The notes below the pieces were generated by a model that was not told where the DNA came from, made no database searches, and worked only from the letters and a program-made list of their open reading frames with translations. A stretch of 64,000 nucleotides of DNA from Phycisphaerae bacterium (lineage in GTDB: Bacteria; Planctomycetota; Phycisphaerae; Phycisphaerales; SM1A02), in contig JAEUIU010000017.1 in NCBI GenBank assembly GCA_016795065.1, positions 19,733 through 83,732 on the forward strand. The letters are read 5' to 3'. Positions within the stretch are counted from its first letter, which is position 1, and each line of letters begins with the position of its first letter. A program made the position numbers and the translations under genes. Positions 46,179 to 55,226 of this stretch are shown here, piece after piece.

Positions 46179-47774
46179 TTACCCGCCGGACATGACTGGC
46201 TCGGTGGAACGAATTCCAATCACGCTGGCGAGATAGCGTTCCATTGCCTGCATATCAAAACCAAGTCCGGCAAGTCCGACGTGACCATCAGGGCGGAGCA
46301 CGTATACGGCCGGCCCGTGGATGCCGACTCGGCCAAGCTCCTCGCGGTTCGCGCCGTCGAGTTCGATGGGGTGGAATCGAACCAGGTCTTCAGCGCCCTT
46401 CGGTGCGGCCTCGGTCGCGGCCTGCCCGATCACGAGGACGTTGAACTTGGTGTCGTCGAGCCGACCAAAGAGATCGTCGGCCATCGGCTCGCCGCGGAAG
46501 CGAACCCGAATCCAGGGAAAGCGGTCGCCAGGCTTCGGTGCGCCCCGCGGCACGGGCCCTTCCTGTCGAGAGAGCGGACTGGTCGGATAGCCGATGCCGA
46601 TCTGAGAGATGGTGCGGAACGCAAACTGGCGCGATGCGGAGCGACCCATCGCAAAGGCAAGGAGTCGCGGGAGGAGGAGCATGCGAAACGCGCGGGCAAA
46701 CCACCGCTCCGAAACGACGACGGAGAATGCCCGATCGGTCGTACTCAACAGGCGATCGGCAACCGGTTCGCGCTCAAGGGCATAGCTGTCCAGAAGCGAG
46801 GGGGTCGCTCGATGCGACGTCACCAAGGCGAGCTTCCAGGCCAAGTTGTAGGCGTCCTGCAAGCCAGTGTTCATGCCTTGGGCGCCGACCGGGCTGTGGA
46901 TGTGGGCGGCGTCGCCCAGCAGCAGGCAACGGCCCTCGCGGAAGCGCGCCGCGCGGCGGTGGTGAATGCGATAGGTCGCATACCACCGACACTCGGGAAA
47001 CTCGAGGCCCCCGCCGACCTCTCTGCGGATCGACGGTGAAACGTCATCGAAGGTGAGGTCCGTCCGGTCGCGCATTGACTTCGGCAGGATGCCCGCGACC
47101 CGCCAATGATCGGTGCCGCGCATCGGGAAGAAGAGGTGAAACCCGCCGCGCCAGAGGAAGATGTTGAGTTGCTCCGGCGTCATCGGCCCGCGCGCTACCG
47201 TGTCGGCGACGTAGAAGACGTGTTCATACGGCGCACCGAGGAAGTCGATGCCGCAGAGGTGCCGCACGGCGCTGTGGGCGCCGTCACAACCTGCCACCCA
47301 ATCGGCAATCACCGTCTCCTCGCCGCCATCCGGTCTGCGCAGGGTCGCGGTCACGTGGTCGGCGGCCTGTCGCAATCCGATGAGTTCGGTTCGCCAGCGG
47401 ACGGGAATCTCGTGTCCTGCGAGGGCTTCACCCAACAACCGCTCGTTGTCATCCTGGCCAAGAATCAGGAGGAATGGGAAAGCGCTCAGGTCTCGACCGA
47501 TATCACCTAACGGGACGTTCGCCGCCCTGCGTCCCGAGACCCACATCGTCGCACCGGTCGCCCGCTTGCCCAGCTCGAGGGCCCGCTCGGCGATTCCGAG
47601 GTGACGGTAGATCTCCAGGGTGCGGGCCTGGACCCCAAGCGCCTTGGTGCGCAGCGAAGGGACATCGTTGCGCTCGATGACGATCGGCGAGGCGCCGCGG
47701 CGGGCTAGCTGGTTGGCGAGCATCAGCCCGGTGGGGCCTGCGCCCACAATCAGGATGCTGGTCTGTGTGGCCAT
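46179..47774 (-). CDS. FAD-dependent aromatic-ring-type monooxygenase
   Basis: A protein of 531 aa. ATG 47774 follows GAGAAGAG. The FAD-binding Rossmann motif 'ILIVGAGPTGLMLANQLARRG' opens the protein, 'DGAHSAVRHL' is the DG motif, and 'CLLLGDAAHIHSPVGAQGMNTGLQDAYNLAWKL' is the GD motif that holds the FAD ribose. It belongs to the PheA/TfdB/UbiH-like flavoprotein hydroxylases, with a C-terminal thioredoxin-like domain (from ~410). It probably hydroxylates an aromatic compound using NAD(P)H and O2. The substrate is not evident. It is divergent from the O-methyltransferase. Confidence 0.92.
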   Translation of the reverse strand: MATQTSILIVGAGPTGLMLANQLARRGASPIVIERNDVPSLRTKALGVQARTLEIYRHLGIAERALELGKRATGATMWVSGRRAANVPLGDIGRDLSAFPFLLILGQDDNERLLGEALAGHEIPVRWRTELIGLRQAADHVTATLRRPDGGEETVIADWVAGCDGAHSAVRHLCGIDFLGAPYEHVFYVADTVARGPMTPEQLNIFLWRGGFHLFFPMRGTDHWRVAGILPKSMRDRTDLTFDDVSPSIRREVGGGLEFPECRWYATYRIHHRRAARFREGRCLLLGDAAHIHSPVGAQGMNTGLQDAYNLAWKLALVTSHRATPSLLDSYALEREPVADRLLSTTDRAFSVVVSERWFARAFRMLLLPRLLAFAMGRSASRQFAFRTISQIGIGYPTSPLSRQEGPVPRGAPKPGDRFPWIRVRFRGEPMADDLFGRLDDTKFNVLVIGQAATEAAPKGAEDLVRFHPIELDGANREELGRVGIHGPAVYVLRPDGHVGLAGLGFDMQAMERYLASVIGIRSTEPVMSGG

Positions 47775-47908
47775 GACTCTTCTCTCGGGCTGTCCTCAGC
47801 AGGATGTCCGACGTCGACGCGGGAGCCTAACACTTCGTCAGCGGCGCCCCTCGCCCAAACCGTCGAGTTCGACGACCTCGTGGCGCACCTGCCAGAAGCC
47901 GCCCCGGG

Positions 47909-47914
47909 TATCGT
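47909..47914 (+). promoter_or_regulatory. Candidate -10 element (TATCGT) before the O-methyltransferase
   Basis: TATCGT lies 6 nt before ATG 47921. There is no Shine-Dalgarno. No -35 box was recognised. Confidence 0.3.
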
Positions 47915-47920
47915 GGTGGC

Positions 47921-48589
47921 ATGCTCGACCCCCTCTGGTCCGCCGTTGATCAATCACTCACGGAGCAACTCGTCTTCGAGGATGCGGGCCTCGCCGATGC
48001 GGTCCGATCGATGACCGAGGCGGGACTTCCGACCATCCAAGTCACGCCGACCCAGGGGAAGTTTCTCCACCTCCTGGCTCGGGCGATTCGGGCAACCCGC
48101 ATCCTTGAGATCGGCACGCTCGCCGGCTACAGCACCATCTGGCTTGCCCGGGCCCTGCCCGCAGGCGGCTCCCTGACCACGCTGGAGATCGATCCGGCCC
48201 GCGCCGCGATCGCTCGCGCCAACGTCGATTCTGCGGGCGTCGGCGCCCTGGTCGACATTCGCGTCGGCAAGGCCATGGACACGCTCAAGGCGTTCGAGAT
48301 CGATCGACCTTTGCCCTTCGATCTCGTCTTCATTGATGCCGACAAGGCCCATGTCGCCGAGTACACCGAACGAAGCGCGGCATTGTGCCGGCCGGGCGCG
48401 ATCATCCTCGTCGACAACGTCGTCCGCAACGGACGCATCCTCGAGAGCGAGTCCGATGACCCAAGCGTGGTTGGCGTGCGCTCCCTCTTCGATCGCGTCG
48501 CCGCAAACATGCGATTGCCGGCAACCGTTGTCCAGACGGTCGGGTCAAAGGGTCACGACGGCTTCCTCATGACGGTCGTTGGCGCATAG
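47921..48589 (+). CDS. Class I SAM-dependent O-methyltransferase (caffeoyl-CoA type)
   Basis: A protein of 222 aa, the usual size. The SAM-binding motif I is 'ATRILEIGTLAGYSTIWLA', with the acidic residue at the end of strand 2 in 'LTTLEIDPARA'. Metal-binding signatures are 'FDLVFIDADKAHVAEY' and 'ILVDNVVRNGR', matching the Mg-dependent catechol/caffeoyl-CoA O-methyltransferase family. It probably methylates a catechol-like hydroxyl in the cytoplasm. Its divergent neighbour is an aromatic hydroxylase, so both could act on the same class of compound, which is an inference. It ends at a strong hairpin. Confidence 0.92.
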   Translation: MLDPLWSAVDQSLTEQLVFEDAGLADAVRSMTEAGLPTIQVTPTQGKFLHLLARAIRATRILEIGTLAGYSTIWLARALPAGGSLTTLEIDPARAAIARANVDSAGVGALVDIRVGKAMDTLKAFEIDRPLPFDLVFIDADKAHVAEYTERSAALCRPGAIILVDNVVRNGRILESESDDPSVVGVRSLFDRVAANMRLPATVVQTVGSKGHDGFLMTVVGA

Positions 48590-48594
48590 AAAAG

Positions 48595-48624
48595 GCCGGC
48601 GACCGAATCGCTCCGGTCGCCGGC
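48595..48624 (-). terminator. Bidirectional hairpin terminator between convergent genes
   Basis: A perfect 10-bp stem (GCCGGCGACC at 48595-48604 pairing with 48615-48624) with a 10-nt loop. On the minus strand it is followed by CTTTTC, so it is an intrinsic terminator for an approaching minus-strand transcript; on the plus strand the run of As precedes it. It stands 5 nt after the O-methyltransferase stop and beyond the minus-strand protease gene. Confidence 0.75.
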
Positions 48625-48662
48625 ACTTCACGAGTGGACTCAGGTTCGGAAGGCCGAAGGCC

Positions 48663-50996
48663 TTACGGGCAGAAGCCCCAAGCCCCCAGCAGGATCCCCA
48701 GGTCAGCGGCGTTCACGACGCCGTCGCCGTTGAGATCCCATGTCGCGGTGCCCCATGCCCCGAGCAGGACGGCGAGGTCAGCGGCATTCACAACGTTGTC
48801 AAAGTTGAGATCGCCGATGCACACCTGGCAGTTCTGGTTGGCCTCGGACACGCAGAGGCTATCCCACTGGTTGGTGCAGCAGTAGGAGTCCAGAGTGCAG
48901 ACGATCTGGCAGCAATCCGCGTCGTTGCACGCCGGGGCGCCATGCGTCTGGAAGCAGGATCCGGCCTGTGGGCTTCCACAGCCATAGCAGAGCTCAAACG
49001 CCTCTTCCACGCAGAGCGAATCCCAATGGGAGTTGCAGCAGTAGCTGTCAATCGCACAGACCGAGGTGCAGCAGCTTCCAACGTTGCAGTATGGGGTGGT
49101 GTGGGAAGCAAAGCAGCTGCCCGCATCGGAGTCGCCGCAGAATGCGACCTCGACTTCGGCGACGGCGTAGTTTTCCCAGAAGCTGTACGCCGTGATGTCA
49201 TTCCACGTCCCGATGGTCGGGTACATCTCAGCGTAATCCTCGCCGTTGAGATCGTTGGGCTCACCCGGCGCCCACTTGGCGTATCCGAGCGCTTCGCCGG
49301 TCACCCACTTGTAGGTGCCTTCGGTCGCCGAATCGCCCAGACCGATCCAGACGTTGCGGGCGACGCCGCCGTAGTTGGCGAGATTCGCACGCACCCATTC
49401 GTTCTCGGTCGAGGTCAGGATGGTGACAAGGTGCCCACCGAGCGAGGCGGCCTTCTCGGCGGCGTTGGTGACAGACGCGATGCTCAGCAGATAATACTTA
49501 TTGCCGTTGGTTGGATGGGTGATTGGCCCCGCCAGTACGTCAACTTCGCAGAAGTCCAACGCCTCGCGCACGCAAATCGAATCCCATTGCGTGTTGCAGC
49601 AGTACGTATCGAACGCACAGATCGTGTCGCAGCAGGCATCGTTGTCGCAGTGCGGCTTCGCGTGTGTCTGGAAGCAGGAGCCGGTCAATGCGCTCCCGCA
49701 GCTGTTGCAAAGGTCGTTCGATTCGGTGACGCAGAACGCGTCCCAGTGGTTGTTGCAGCAGTATGAGTCCACCGCGCAGACGGCATCGCAGCAGGCCTGC
49801 TCGTCACAGTGCGGCGTGTCGTGAACCACGTAGCAGCTCTGGGTCGAGACGCCACCGCAGCCGTAGCACAAGTCCTGCGCCTCGGCCACACAGACGTTGT
49901 CCCACTGGTTGTTGCAGCAGTACGAGTCGTCGACGCAGACGGTCTCGCAGCACGTAGCGTCCTCGCAGCCTGCCGTTGCATGGGCGACGATGCACAAACC
50001 GATCGCCGGGCACGGAAGCACCGGCTCATCAAGCCAGCCTTGCAGCTTGGCCATGATCCAGCAGTGCATGCGAGCTGCTTGATCGGTGGTGAAAAGCGAC
50101 CAGCAGGTTGGACCGGCGTAACCCATGTAGTTCTCGGCTTGCTCGCCCCAGGCGATGCCGGAGCAGGGGTCCGTGCCGCCAGTGCCGTTGCAGTCGCCCG
50201 TCGACTCAGTCGGGGTTGGGGGCGTATCGGCACAGAAGTCGCCGGTCAGGTCGTTGCCGGAGGGAACCTCGTAGCAGTCGCTGCAGGTACTCACCTCGGA
50301 GACGCCGTGATGGGTATGCCAGAGGCCGATGCAGTGCCCGACCTCGTGGGTCACCACCTCGTTCGTGGCGTCCCAATAGTCCTTGTCGATGATGATGCCG
50401 CCGGAGTTGGTCAGGGCCACCGGATCCCACGGGAAGGTGCCGAGACCGGCGTAGCAGCAGGTCGTATCCACGATGTAGATGTTGAGTTGTGACGCCGGCG
50501 ACTCGGCGTAGGTGCCCTTCATGCCCGCATCCTCAACACCCGGCGAGAAGACGCGATAGGTCGAGTTGTTGATGATGTGGGCCGTGTGCACGAACTGGAT
50601 GCGGTGCGGCGCAAAGTCGGTATTCAGCTTGGCGATCTGTTGCGTCGTTTCGGCAAGCGATGACGCCGGATCGGATCCATCGGAGTTGGCGAAGATGTGG
50701 ACGCGCAGACGGATCGTCTTGATTGGGGTCGATGCGTTCGGCACAAAAAGATCGCGCACGGTCGGATTGTCACAATCACCCTTGAGTGGGCAGCCACCGG
50801 CGACGCCTTCTTCGGCATCCTCCGGGTTGTTGGCGACCCACGTCTCAAAGGTCCCGCAAAGCGGCTTCGTGCCGTCTTCGAGGATCTGTGGCGGGGCTAC
50901 ATCGGGCTTCACGGGTTTGTCATTGGCGAGGGCGATGCCGCCGCCACACAACGCAACCGCGAGCGCGATCACGCTTGAAGTCTTGAGCAGATTCAT
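48663..50996 (-). CDS. Secreted M43-type metalloprotease with five Cys-rich repeats, a C-type lectin domain and dockerin-like C-terminus
   Basis: A protein of 777 aa. ATG 50996 has AAGGAG 7 nt upstream; the signal peptide ends 'GIALA-ND'. The pappalysin-like zinc site is H217-E-V-G-H221-C-I-G-L-W-H227, with a Met-turn in 'ENYMGY' (~Met291). Then come five ~45-residue Cys repeats (335-380, 388-433, 441-483, 628-673, 681-726) with the pattern 'CC..VC..DSYCCN..WD..CV.EA..LC'. A C-type lectin domain (~495-617) is inserted between repeats three and four; it has the sugar/calcium motifs E-P-N (579-581) and W-N-D (598-600). Two dockerin-like motifs end the protein. It is probably an extracellular or surface protease that binds glycans. 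Confidence 0.88.
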   Translation of the reverse strand: MNLLKTSSVIALAVALCGGGIALANDKPVKPDVAPPQILEDGTKPLCGTFETWVANNPEDAEEGVAGGCPLKGDCDNPTVRDLFVPNASTPIKTIRLRVHIFANSDGSDPASSLAETTQQIAKLNTDFAPHRIQFVHTAHIINNSTYRVFSPGVEDAGMKGTYAESPASQLNIYIVDTTCCYAGLGTFPWDPVALTNSGGIIIDKDYWDATNEVVTHEVGHCIGLWHTHHGVSEVSTCSDCYEVPSGNDLTGDFCADTPPTPTESTGDCNGTGGTDPCSGIAWGEQAENYMGYAGPTCWSLFTTDQAARMHCWIMAKLQGWLDEPVLPCPAIGLCIVAHATAGCEDATCCETVCVDDSYCCNNQWDNVCVAEAQDLCYGCGGVSTQSCYVVHDTPHCDEQACCDAVCAVDSYCCNNHWDAFCVTESNDLCNSCGSALTGSCFQTHAKPHCDNDACCDTICAFDTYCCNTQWDSICVREALDFCEVDVLAGPITHPTNGNKYYLLSIASVTNAAEKAASLGGHLVTILTSTENEWVRANLANYGGVARNVWIGLGDSATEGTYKWVTGEALGYAKWAPGEPNDLNGEDYAEMYPTIGTWNDITAYSFWENYAVAEVEVAFCGDSDAGSCFASHTTPYCNVGSCCTSVCAIDSYCCNSHWDSLCVEEAFELCYGCGSPQAGSCFQTHGAPACNDADCCQIVCTLDSYCCTNQWDSLCVSEANQNCQVCIGDLNFDNVVNAADLAVLLGAWGTATWDLNGDGVVNAADLGILLGAWGFCP

Positions 50997-51201
50997 CTGA
51001 GTCTCCTTCGAGGGAGCGGTGCTGGTTCCGATCGAGCACTGATGATCGGTCCGCACCGTCACGGTAGCGACTTAGGTGAGGGAATGCTGCTCGCCCGAAC
51101 GCGCCGATGACAAAGCTAGGAGAAGGGCGAGCAGGTGATGATCAAGCTCCTCACGTCGTACACCAATCACGAACTCGGCTCTTGAATCGGAATGAGCGCA
51201 T

Positions 51202-51609
51202 TCAAGCGCCAGACGCGAATGCAAGCACGTGACCATCGAGGTCCAAGGAGTACGCAACCCGATCGCCCCAGTCGCGCAGCGCCAGCGAGCTTAGCTCGCG
51301 AGCACCACTCGCAAGAGCTCGCCCATGAAAGGTCGCCGGGTCGGGCACGTAGAGATAGACCTCTGCCTTCGGTGCGCATCGCTCGTCACAACCGATCGTG
51401 CCGCTTGGCCAGGCGTCGCCAAGCAGTCTTCGTATGCCCGCGACCGGCATGAGGCCAAGGACCGCTTCGCCGTTGCCGCCGGGAGGAATGTCGAACTCGG
51501 TCATTCCAGGCACATGCAACCGCGGCGCGACGGCCAGCGTGACTCGATAGAACTCGGTGGCTCGCTCCTGATCGCTGACATACAGGATGAAATGTGCACG
51601 TGGGCGCAT
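51202..51609 (-). CDS. VOC (glyoxalase/bleomycin-resistance fold) family protein
   Basis: A protein of 135 aa, one complete VOC module: 'RAHFILYVSDQERATEFYRVTL' at the start, 'AEVYLYVPDPATFHGRALASGAREL' in the second half, and 'WGDRVAYSLDLDGHVLAFA' at the end with a likely metal ligand. The family includes dioxygenases, isomerases and antibiotic-binding proteins; the function here cannot be told. A TACCGT box lies 11 nt before the start. It is located alone between the protease and the hybrid kinase. Confidence 0.85.
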   Translation of the reverse strand: MRPRAHFILYVSDQERATEFYRVTLAVAPRLHVPGMTEFDIPPGGNGEAVLGLMPVAGIRRLLGDAWPSGTIGCDERCAPKAEVYLYVPDPATFHGRALASGARELSSLALRDWGDRVAYSLDLDGHVLAFASGA

Positions 51610-51674
51610 GGTGGTGTCGCACGGTAACAGGGCGCGAACTCACCGAGCTGACTCGCCATCGCTCCAGCTGACGG

Positions 51675-54600
51675 TCATGCCGCCGCGCGACGACCCGCAA
51701 GCCGACCGCGCAGCGCGTCAACGCAAAGACGGACCACCGTCGCCCGGTCGATGGGCTTGGTCGCGTAGTCGCTGCAGCCGGCCATCATGCACTTCTCGCG
51801 ATCACCGCTCATCGCATGGGCCGTGAGGGCGATCACCGGCAATTGGCAGCCCTTTTCTCGCAGGAGCCGCGTCGCCACATAGCCGTCCATTTCGGGCATC
51901 TGCATGTCGCTCAGGACGATGTCAAAGGGCGGCGGATCGAGAAGCGGCCCGTCGACCGTCCCATCGACCGTGAGTGCCTCGATGGCCAGCCGGCCGTTCT
52001 CGACGGTGTGCATCTTCGCTCCGGCCTTTCCGAGGTGGAAGCAGATCAGCCGCTGATTGTCGATGCCATCTTCAGCCAGGAGGATCCGGGCACCGGCGAG
52101 CGGCCGCTCGTCAACCTGTTGCGATGTCGCTCGGGGGGGAAGGACGCCAATGACCGAGGGCGTGAGTGCTGGCGGCGGTTCGGTCGAACCCGTTTCTGGC
52201 GCCGCTTCCCGGACCGGGCCAGCGGTCGGAACGCCCGGCGCTTCGACGGACGCCTGCTCGTCCACGGAACTCTCAGGCACGATGACGTCGCCGGGGCGAA
52301 GCGACGGGATGCCTTCGATAGCGCCGGTCGCGATGACGAGCGAGAAGACGCTCCCCTTTCCGGGCTCGCTGGTCACGGTGATGTTGCCGCCGAGCATCTC
52401 CGCGAGTCGACTGCTGATCCGCAGGCCGAGGCCCGTGCCGCCAAAACGTCGCGTGGTCGAGGAGTCGGCCTGCACAAAGGCGTCGAAGAGATTCGTCATC
52501 TGCTTCGCATCAAGGCCGATCCCGGTGTCGATCACGTCGAAACGGATGCGGGGAACGCCGTCGTTGACGAACGCCACCTCGAGCCGAACGCTTCCGACAT
52601 CGGTGAATTTGATGGCATTGCCGATCAGGTTGACGAGGATCTGTCGAAGCCGCACGGGATCGGAGCTGATGACCGCAGGGACTTCGTTCAGGACTCGGCC
52701 GCCGAGGCGGATTCCCTTGGCATGTGCCTTGACCGCCATGAGCAGCAGGACGTTGGCGACGATGGCTTCGGTACGGATCGGAATCGTCTCCACCGTCATC
52801 CGACCTGCCTCGATCTTCGAGACGTCGAGGATGTCGTTGATGATGGCCAGGAGATGCTCGCCGTTGCGGCGAATCGTCTCGATGTACTCGAGCCGCTCGG
52901 GTGGCGCCGAACTGCGCACGCCGCTTTCGGCCAGCAGGTCCGCATAGCCCAGGATCGCAGTCATGGGTGTGCGGATCTCATGACTCATGTTGGCGAGGAA
53001 CTCGCTCTTACTCTGACTGGCAGCTTCGGCGTGCTGGCGGGCGTCGCGGAGCTCTGCCTCGCGCTCGACCTCGGCGGTGACATCCATGGCCGTTCCGAAG
53101 ATGGTCGCGATGCGCCCGTCCGCGCTGCGTCGCACACGGGCCTCGGCACGCACATGCCGAGCCGCGGCGCCGGCTCGGGTGCGCAAGACCAGCGAGAAGG
53201 GCTCGCCATCCGAAAGTGCCCGCTCGACATGGCCGCGCAGGCGCGGCACGTCGCGAGGGTCGTAAAGATCGATCGCCTCGGCGAGCGGGGGCTCGCCTAA
53301 CGACTCGTCGCGATCGAAGAGCCGAAAGACCTGCTTGGACCAGGTCAGACGGGCCCTGGCAACGTCGTATGCCCAACTGCCCAGCTTGCCAAGGCTCTGG
53401 GCTTCCTCAAGGTCGGCGGTCGCAGCCCGGAGGCTCTCCTCGGCGCGCTTGCGATCGGTGATGTCCAACTGCACGCCGTCCACGTGCCGCGGCTCGCCGG
53501 TGCGCTCGTCGCAGAGGACCTGACCATGCTCGGAGACCCAGCGAACATCGCCCGAGCGATGCATCACCCGATACTCGATCGTGTAACTCGCCCGCTCGGC
53601 GATGGCCTTGGCGAACGCTGCGTCGACCATGGCCCTGTCGTCCGGATGGGTGACGCTCGCGTCGTCGCGCACGGCATTCCCGACGAAGTCCGAGGCGGGA
53701 TAGCCGGTGATCCGTTCGACGCCGTCGCTGATGAACTCGTTCGTCCCGTCGACGCCGACGCGGAATGCAACGCCCGGGATGTTGTTCACCAGCGAGCGGA
53801 AGCGGGCCTCGCTTTCGCCCAGCTCGCGCTCGATCTCGCGCTGCCGCGTCACGTCGGTCTCGATGGCCATGAACCCGGTGACGGCTCCATCCGGCGAACG
53901 GATCGGCTCGATCTCGATCCGAACGATGTAGCGCCGTCCGTCCTTGGCGTAGTTCACGAGCTCGGCGACGCAGAAGCTCCCGGTCTTGACCGCCTCGGAC
54001 ATGCGGGCGGTTTCGGCGGCATCGGTTTCGGGACCACACAGGAGCGACCCCGGCGTGCGCCCGAGCATCTCCTCGAGGGCATAACCCGAAAGGCGCATGA
54101 AGCCCTCGTTCGCCCAGACGACCTTCCCCTGGGCATCGGTGACGACCGCGCCGTTGCGTGTCCGACGGACGACCTCGGCCAGCATGCGGTTCTCGGCTTC
54201 GGCGGCCCGCTGATGGGTGATGTCGCGCGTCACCGCGAGCACCAGGCGCTGTCCGCCCGCGGTGCTGTCGCCATTCAAACGCACCGCCCGCTGTTCCATC
54301 CGGCGTCGCGTTCCCCGACAGCCCAGGATCTCGAACTCAAGCAGGCTGTGCCCGAACTCGATGGCGTCGCGCAGGGCCGTGCGATACGCCTCGCGCCACT
54401 CGGGGGCGATCAGGGCGAGAGAGCTTCGGCCGCGGATCTCCTCGATCGATTCTGCTTCGATTGCGTTGAGGCCCGCGGCGTTGATGTCCATCACCACACC
54501 GTCGGCATCGACGATCTTCACGCAATGAGGCTCCTGATGGAAGATCTCCCGCGACGTCACCAGGGCCCGCTCCGTCTCGCGCTTGGCCTGCATCAGTTCG

Positions 54601-55103
54601 GCCGCGATGCGCTCAGCCTCGGCGCCAAGGCGGACGGCCTCGCGTTCGGCATCGCGACGGTCGGTGATGTCCACCAGGGTGTTGGTCGCCCCCAGCACCC
54701 CGCCGTCCCGGCCGATCACGGGACAGGCATGGGCGAGGACCCAACGGCGGGATCCGTCGGGACGTCGGAGAACCACTTCACGGCGCAGGTACGGTGTGCG
54801 CTCGCGGACGGCGGCAGCCATCGCACAATCAGCGTGGCTGATCGGCGTTCCGTCGGGCATCTCGAGACCAAGCGATCCGCACCAGCGATCCGCTGGGTGG
54901 TTGCGGGCGGGCGTGCGCCCCCACATCTCCTCGGCGGCGCGATTGAAGGCGATGATCAGTCCGTCGGCATCGCAGGCGTAGGCCGCAACGGGCAGGAGTT
55001 CGATCGCGAAGAGGAAGGCGGCGAACGAGCCTTCGTCGGTCAGCAATCGAGGCGCGGAGATCCCCATCGCGCTCTCACCTTGGTTCCGAGGTGCCGAGGT
55101 CAT
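51675..55103 (-). CDS. Cytoplasmic PAS-rich hybrid sensor histidine kinase with C-terminal receiver
   Basis: A protein of 1142 aa from ATG 55103; ATG 55067, with AAGGTGAG upstream, is a good alternative. It has no transmembrane segment. About five PAS domains with PAC motifs precede the kinase core (e.g. 'ITAFNRAAEEMWGR'-like 'IIAFNRAAEEMWG', 'VWANEGFMRLSGYALEEMLG', 'FISDGVERITGYPASDFVG'). HisKA has His708 in '[10 protein letters not shown]', followed by an ATPase domain with '[21 protein letters not shown]', a ~70-residue Pro/Glu-rich linker, and a receiver with phosphoacceptor Asp1066 in 'LSDMQMPEMDG'. It probably senses redox, light or small molecules inside the cell. It is divergent from an MlaF-like ATPase. 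No partner regulator is adjacent. Confidence 0.93.
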   Translation of the reverse strand: MTSAPRNQGESAMGISAPRLLTDEGSFAAFLFAIELLPVAAYACDADGLIIAFNRAAEEMWGRTPARNHPADRWCGSLGLEMPDGTPISHADCAMAAAVRERTPYLRREVVLRRPDGSRRWVLAHACPVIGRDGGVLGATNTLVDITDRRDAEREAVRLGAEAERIAAELMQAKRETERALVTSREIFHQEPHCVKIVDADGVVMDINAAGLNAIEAESIEEIRGRSSLALIAPEWREAYRTALRDAIEFGHSLLEFEILGCRGTRRRMEQRAVRLNGDSTAGGQRLVLAVTRDITHQRAAEAENRMLAEVVRRTRNGAVVTDAQGKVVWANEGFMRLSGYALEEMLGRTPGSLLCGPETDAAETARMSEAVKTGSFCVAELVNYAKDGRRYIVRIEIEPIRSPDGAVTGFMAIETDVTRQREIERELGESEARFRSLVNNIPGVAFRVGVDGTNEFISDGVERITGYPASDFVGNAVRDDASVTHPDDRAMVDAAFAKAIAERASYTIEYRVMHRSGDVRWVSEHGQVLCDERTGEPRHVDGVQLDITDRKRAEESLRAATADLEEAQSLGKLGSWAYDVARARLTWSKQVFRLFDRDESLGEPPLAEAIDLYDPRDVPRLRGHVERALSDGEPFSLVLRTRAGAAARHVRAEARVRRSADGRIATIFGTAMDVTAEVEREAELRDARQHAEAASQSKSEFLANMSHEIRTPMTAILGYADLLAESGVRSSAPPERLEYIETIRRNGEHLLAIINDILDVSKIEAGRMTVETIPIRTEAIVANVLLLMAVKAHAKGIRLGGRVLNEVPAVISSDPVRLRQILVNLIGNAIKFTDVGSVRLEVAFVNDGVPRIRFDVIDTGIGLDAKQMTNLFDAFVQADSSTTRRFGGTGLGLRISSRLAEMLGGNITVTSEPGKGSVFSLVIATGAIEGIPSLRPGDVIVPESSVDEQASVEAPGVPTAGPVREAAPETGSTEPPPALTPSVIGVLPPRATSQQVDERPLAGARILLAEDGIDNQRLICFHLGKAGAKMHTVENGRLAIEALTVDGTVDGPLLDPPPFDIVLSDMQMPEMDGYVATRLLREKGCQLPVIALTAHAMSGDREKCMMAGCSDYATKPIDRATVVRLCVDALRGRLAGRRAAA

Positions 55104-55213
55104 GTCTTCCCGGTATCGGCCTCGGGTGAAGGGCGGCTCAGATGGTGTTTCCGCCTTCGTCAGACTTTTGCGGTCGCCTACGCAAGGACGCCTCCCGAGT
55201 GGAGCCGACTCGA

Positions 55214-55219
55214 TACGCT
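55214..55219 (+). promoter_or_regulatory. Candidate -10 element (TACGCT) before the MlaF-like gene
   Basis: TACGCT lies 7 nt before ATG 55227 with no Shine-Dalgarno in between. The same hexamer precedes the Kelch/galactose-oxidase-like gene. No -35 box was recognised. Confidence 0.35.
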
Positions 55220-55226
55220 TCCCGGC

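Noticed and set aside
48819..49994. Repeats in the protease gene considered as a possible CRISPR or DNA repeat
   Set aside because: The repetition is at protein level (Cys modules), without conserved DNA repeats and unique spacers.
53484..55226. Long plus-strand extension before the MlaF-like gene
   Set aside because: It is antisense to the hybrid kinase and has no domain; the ATPase begins at 55227 with its own -10-like element.
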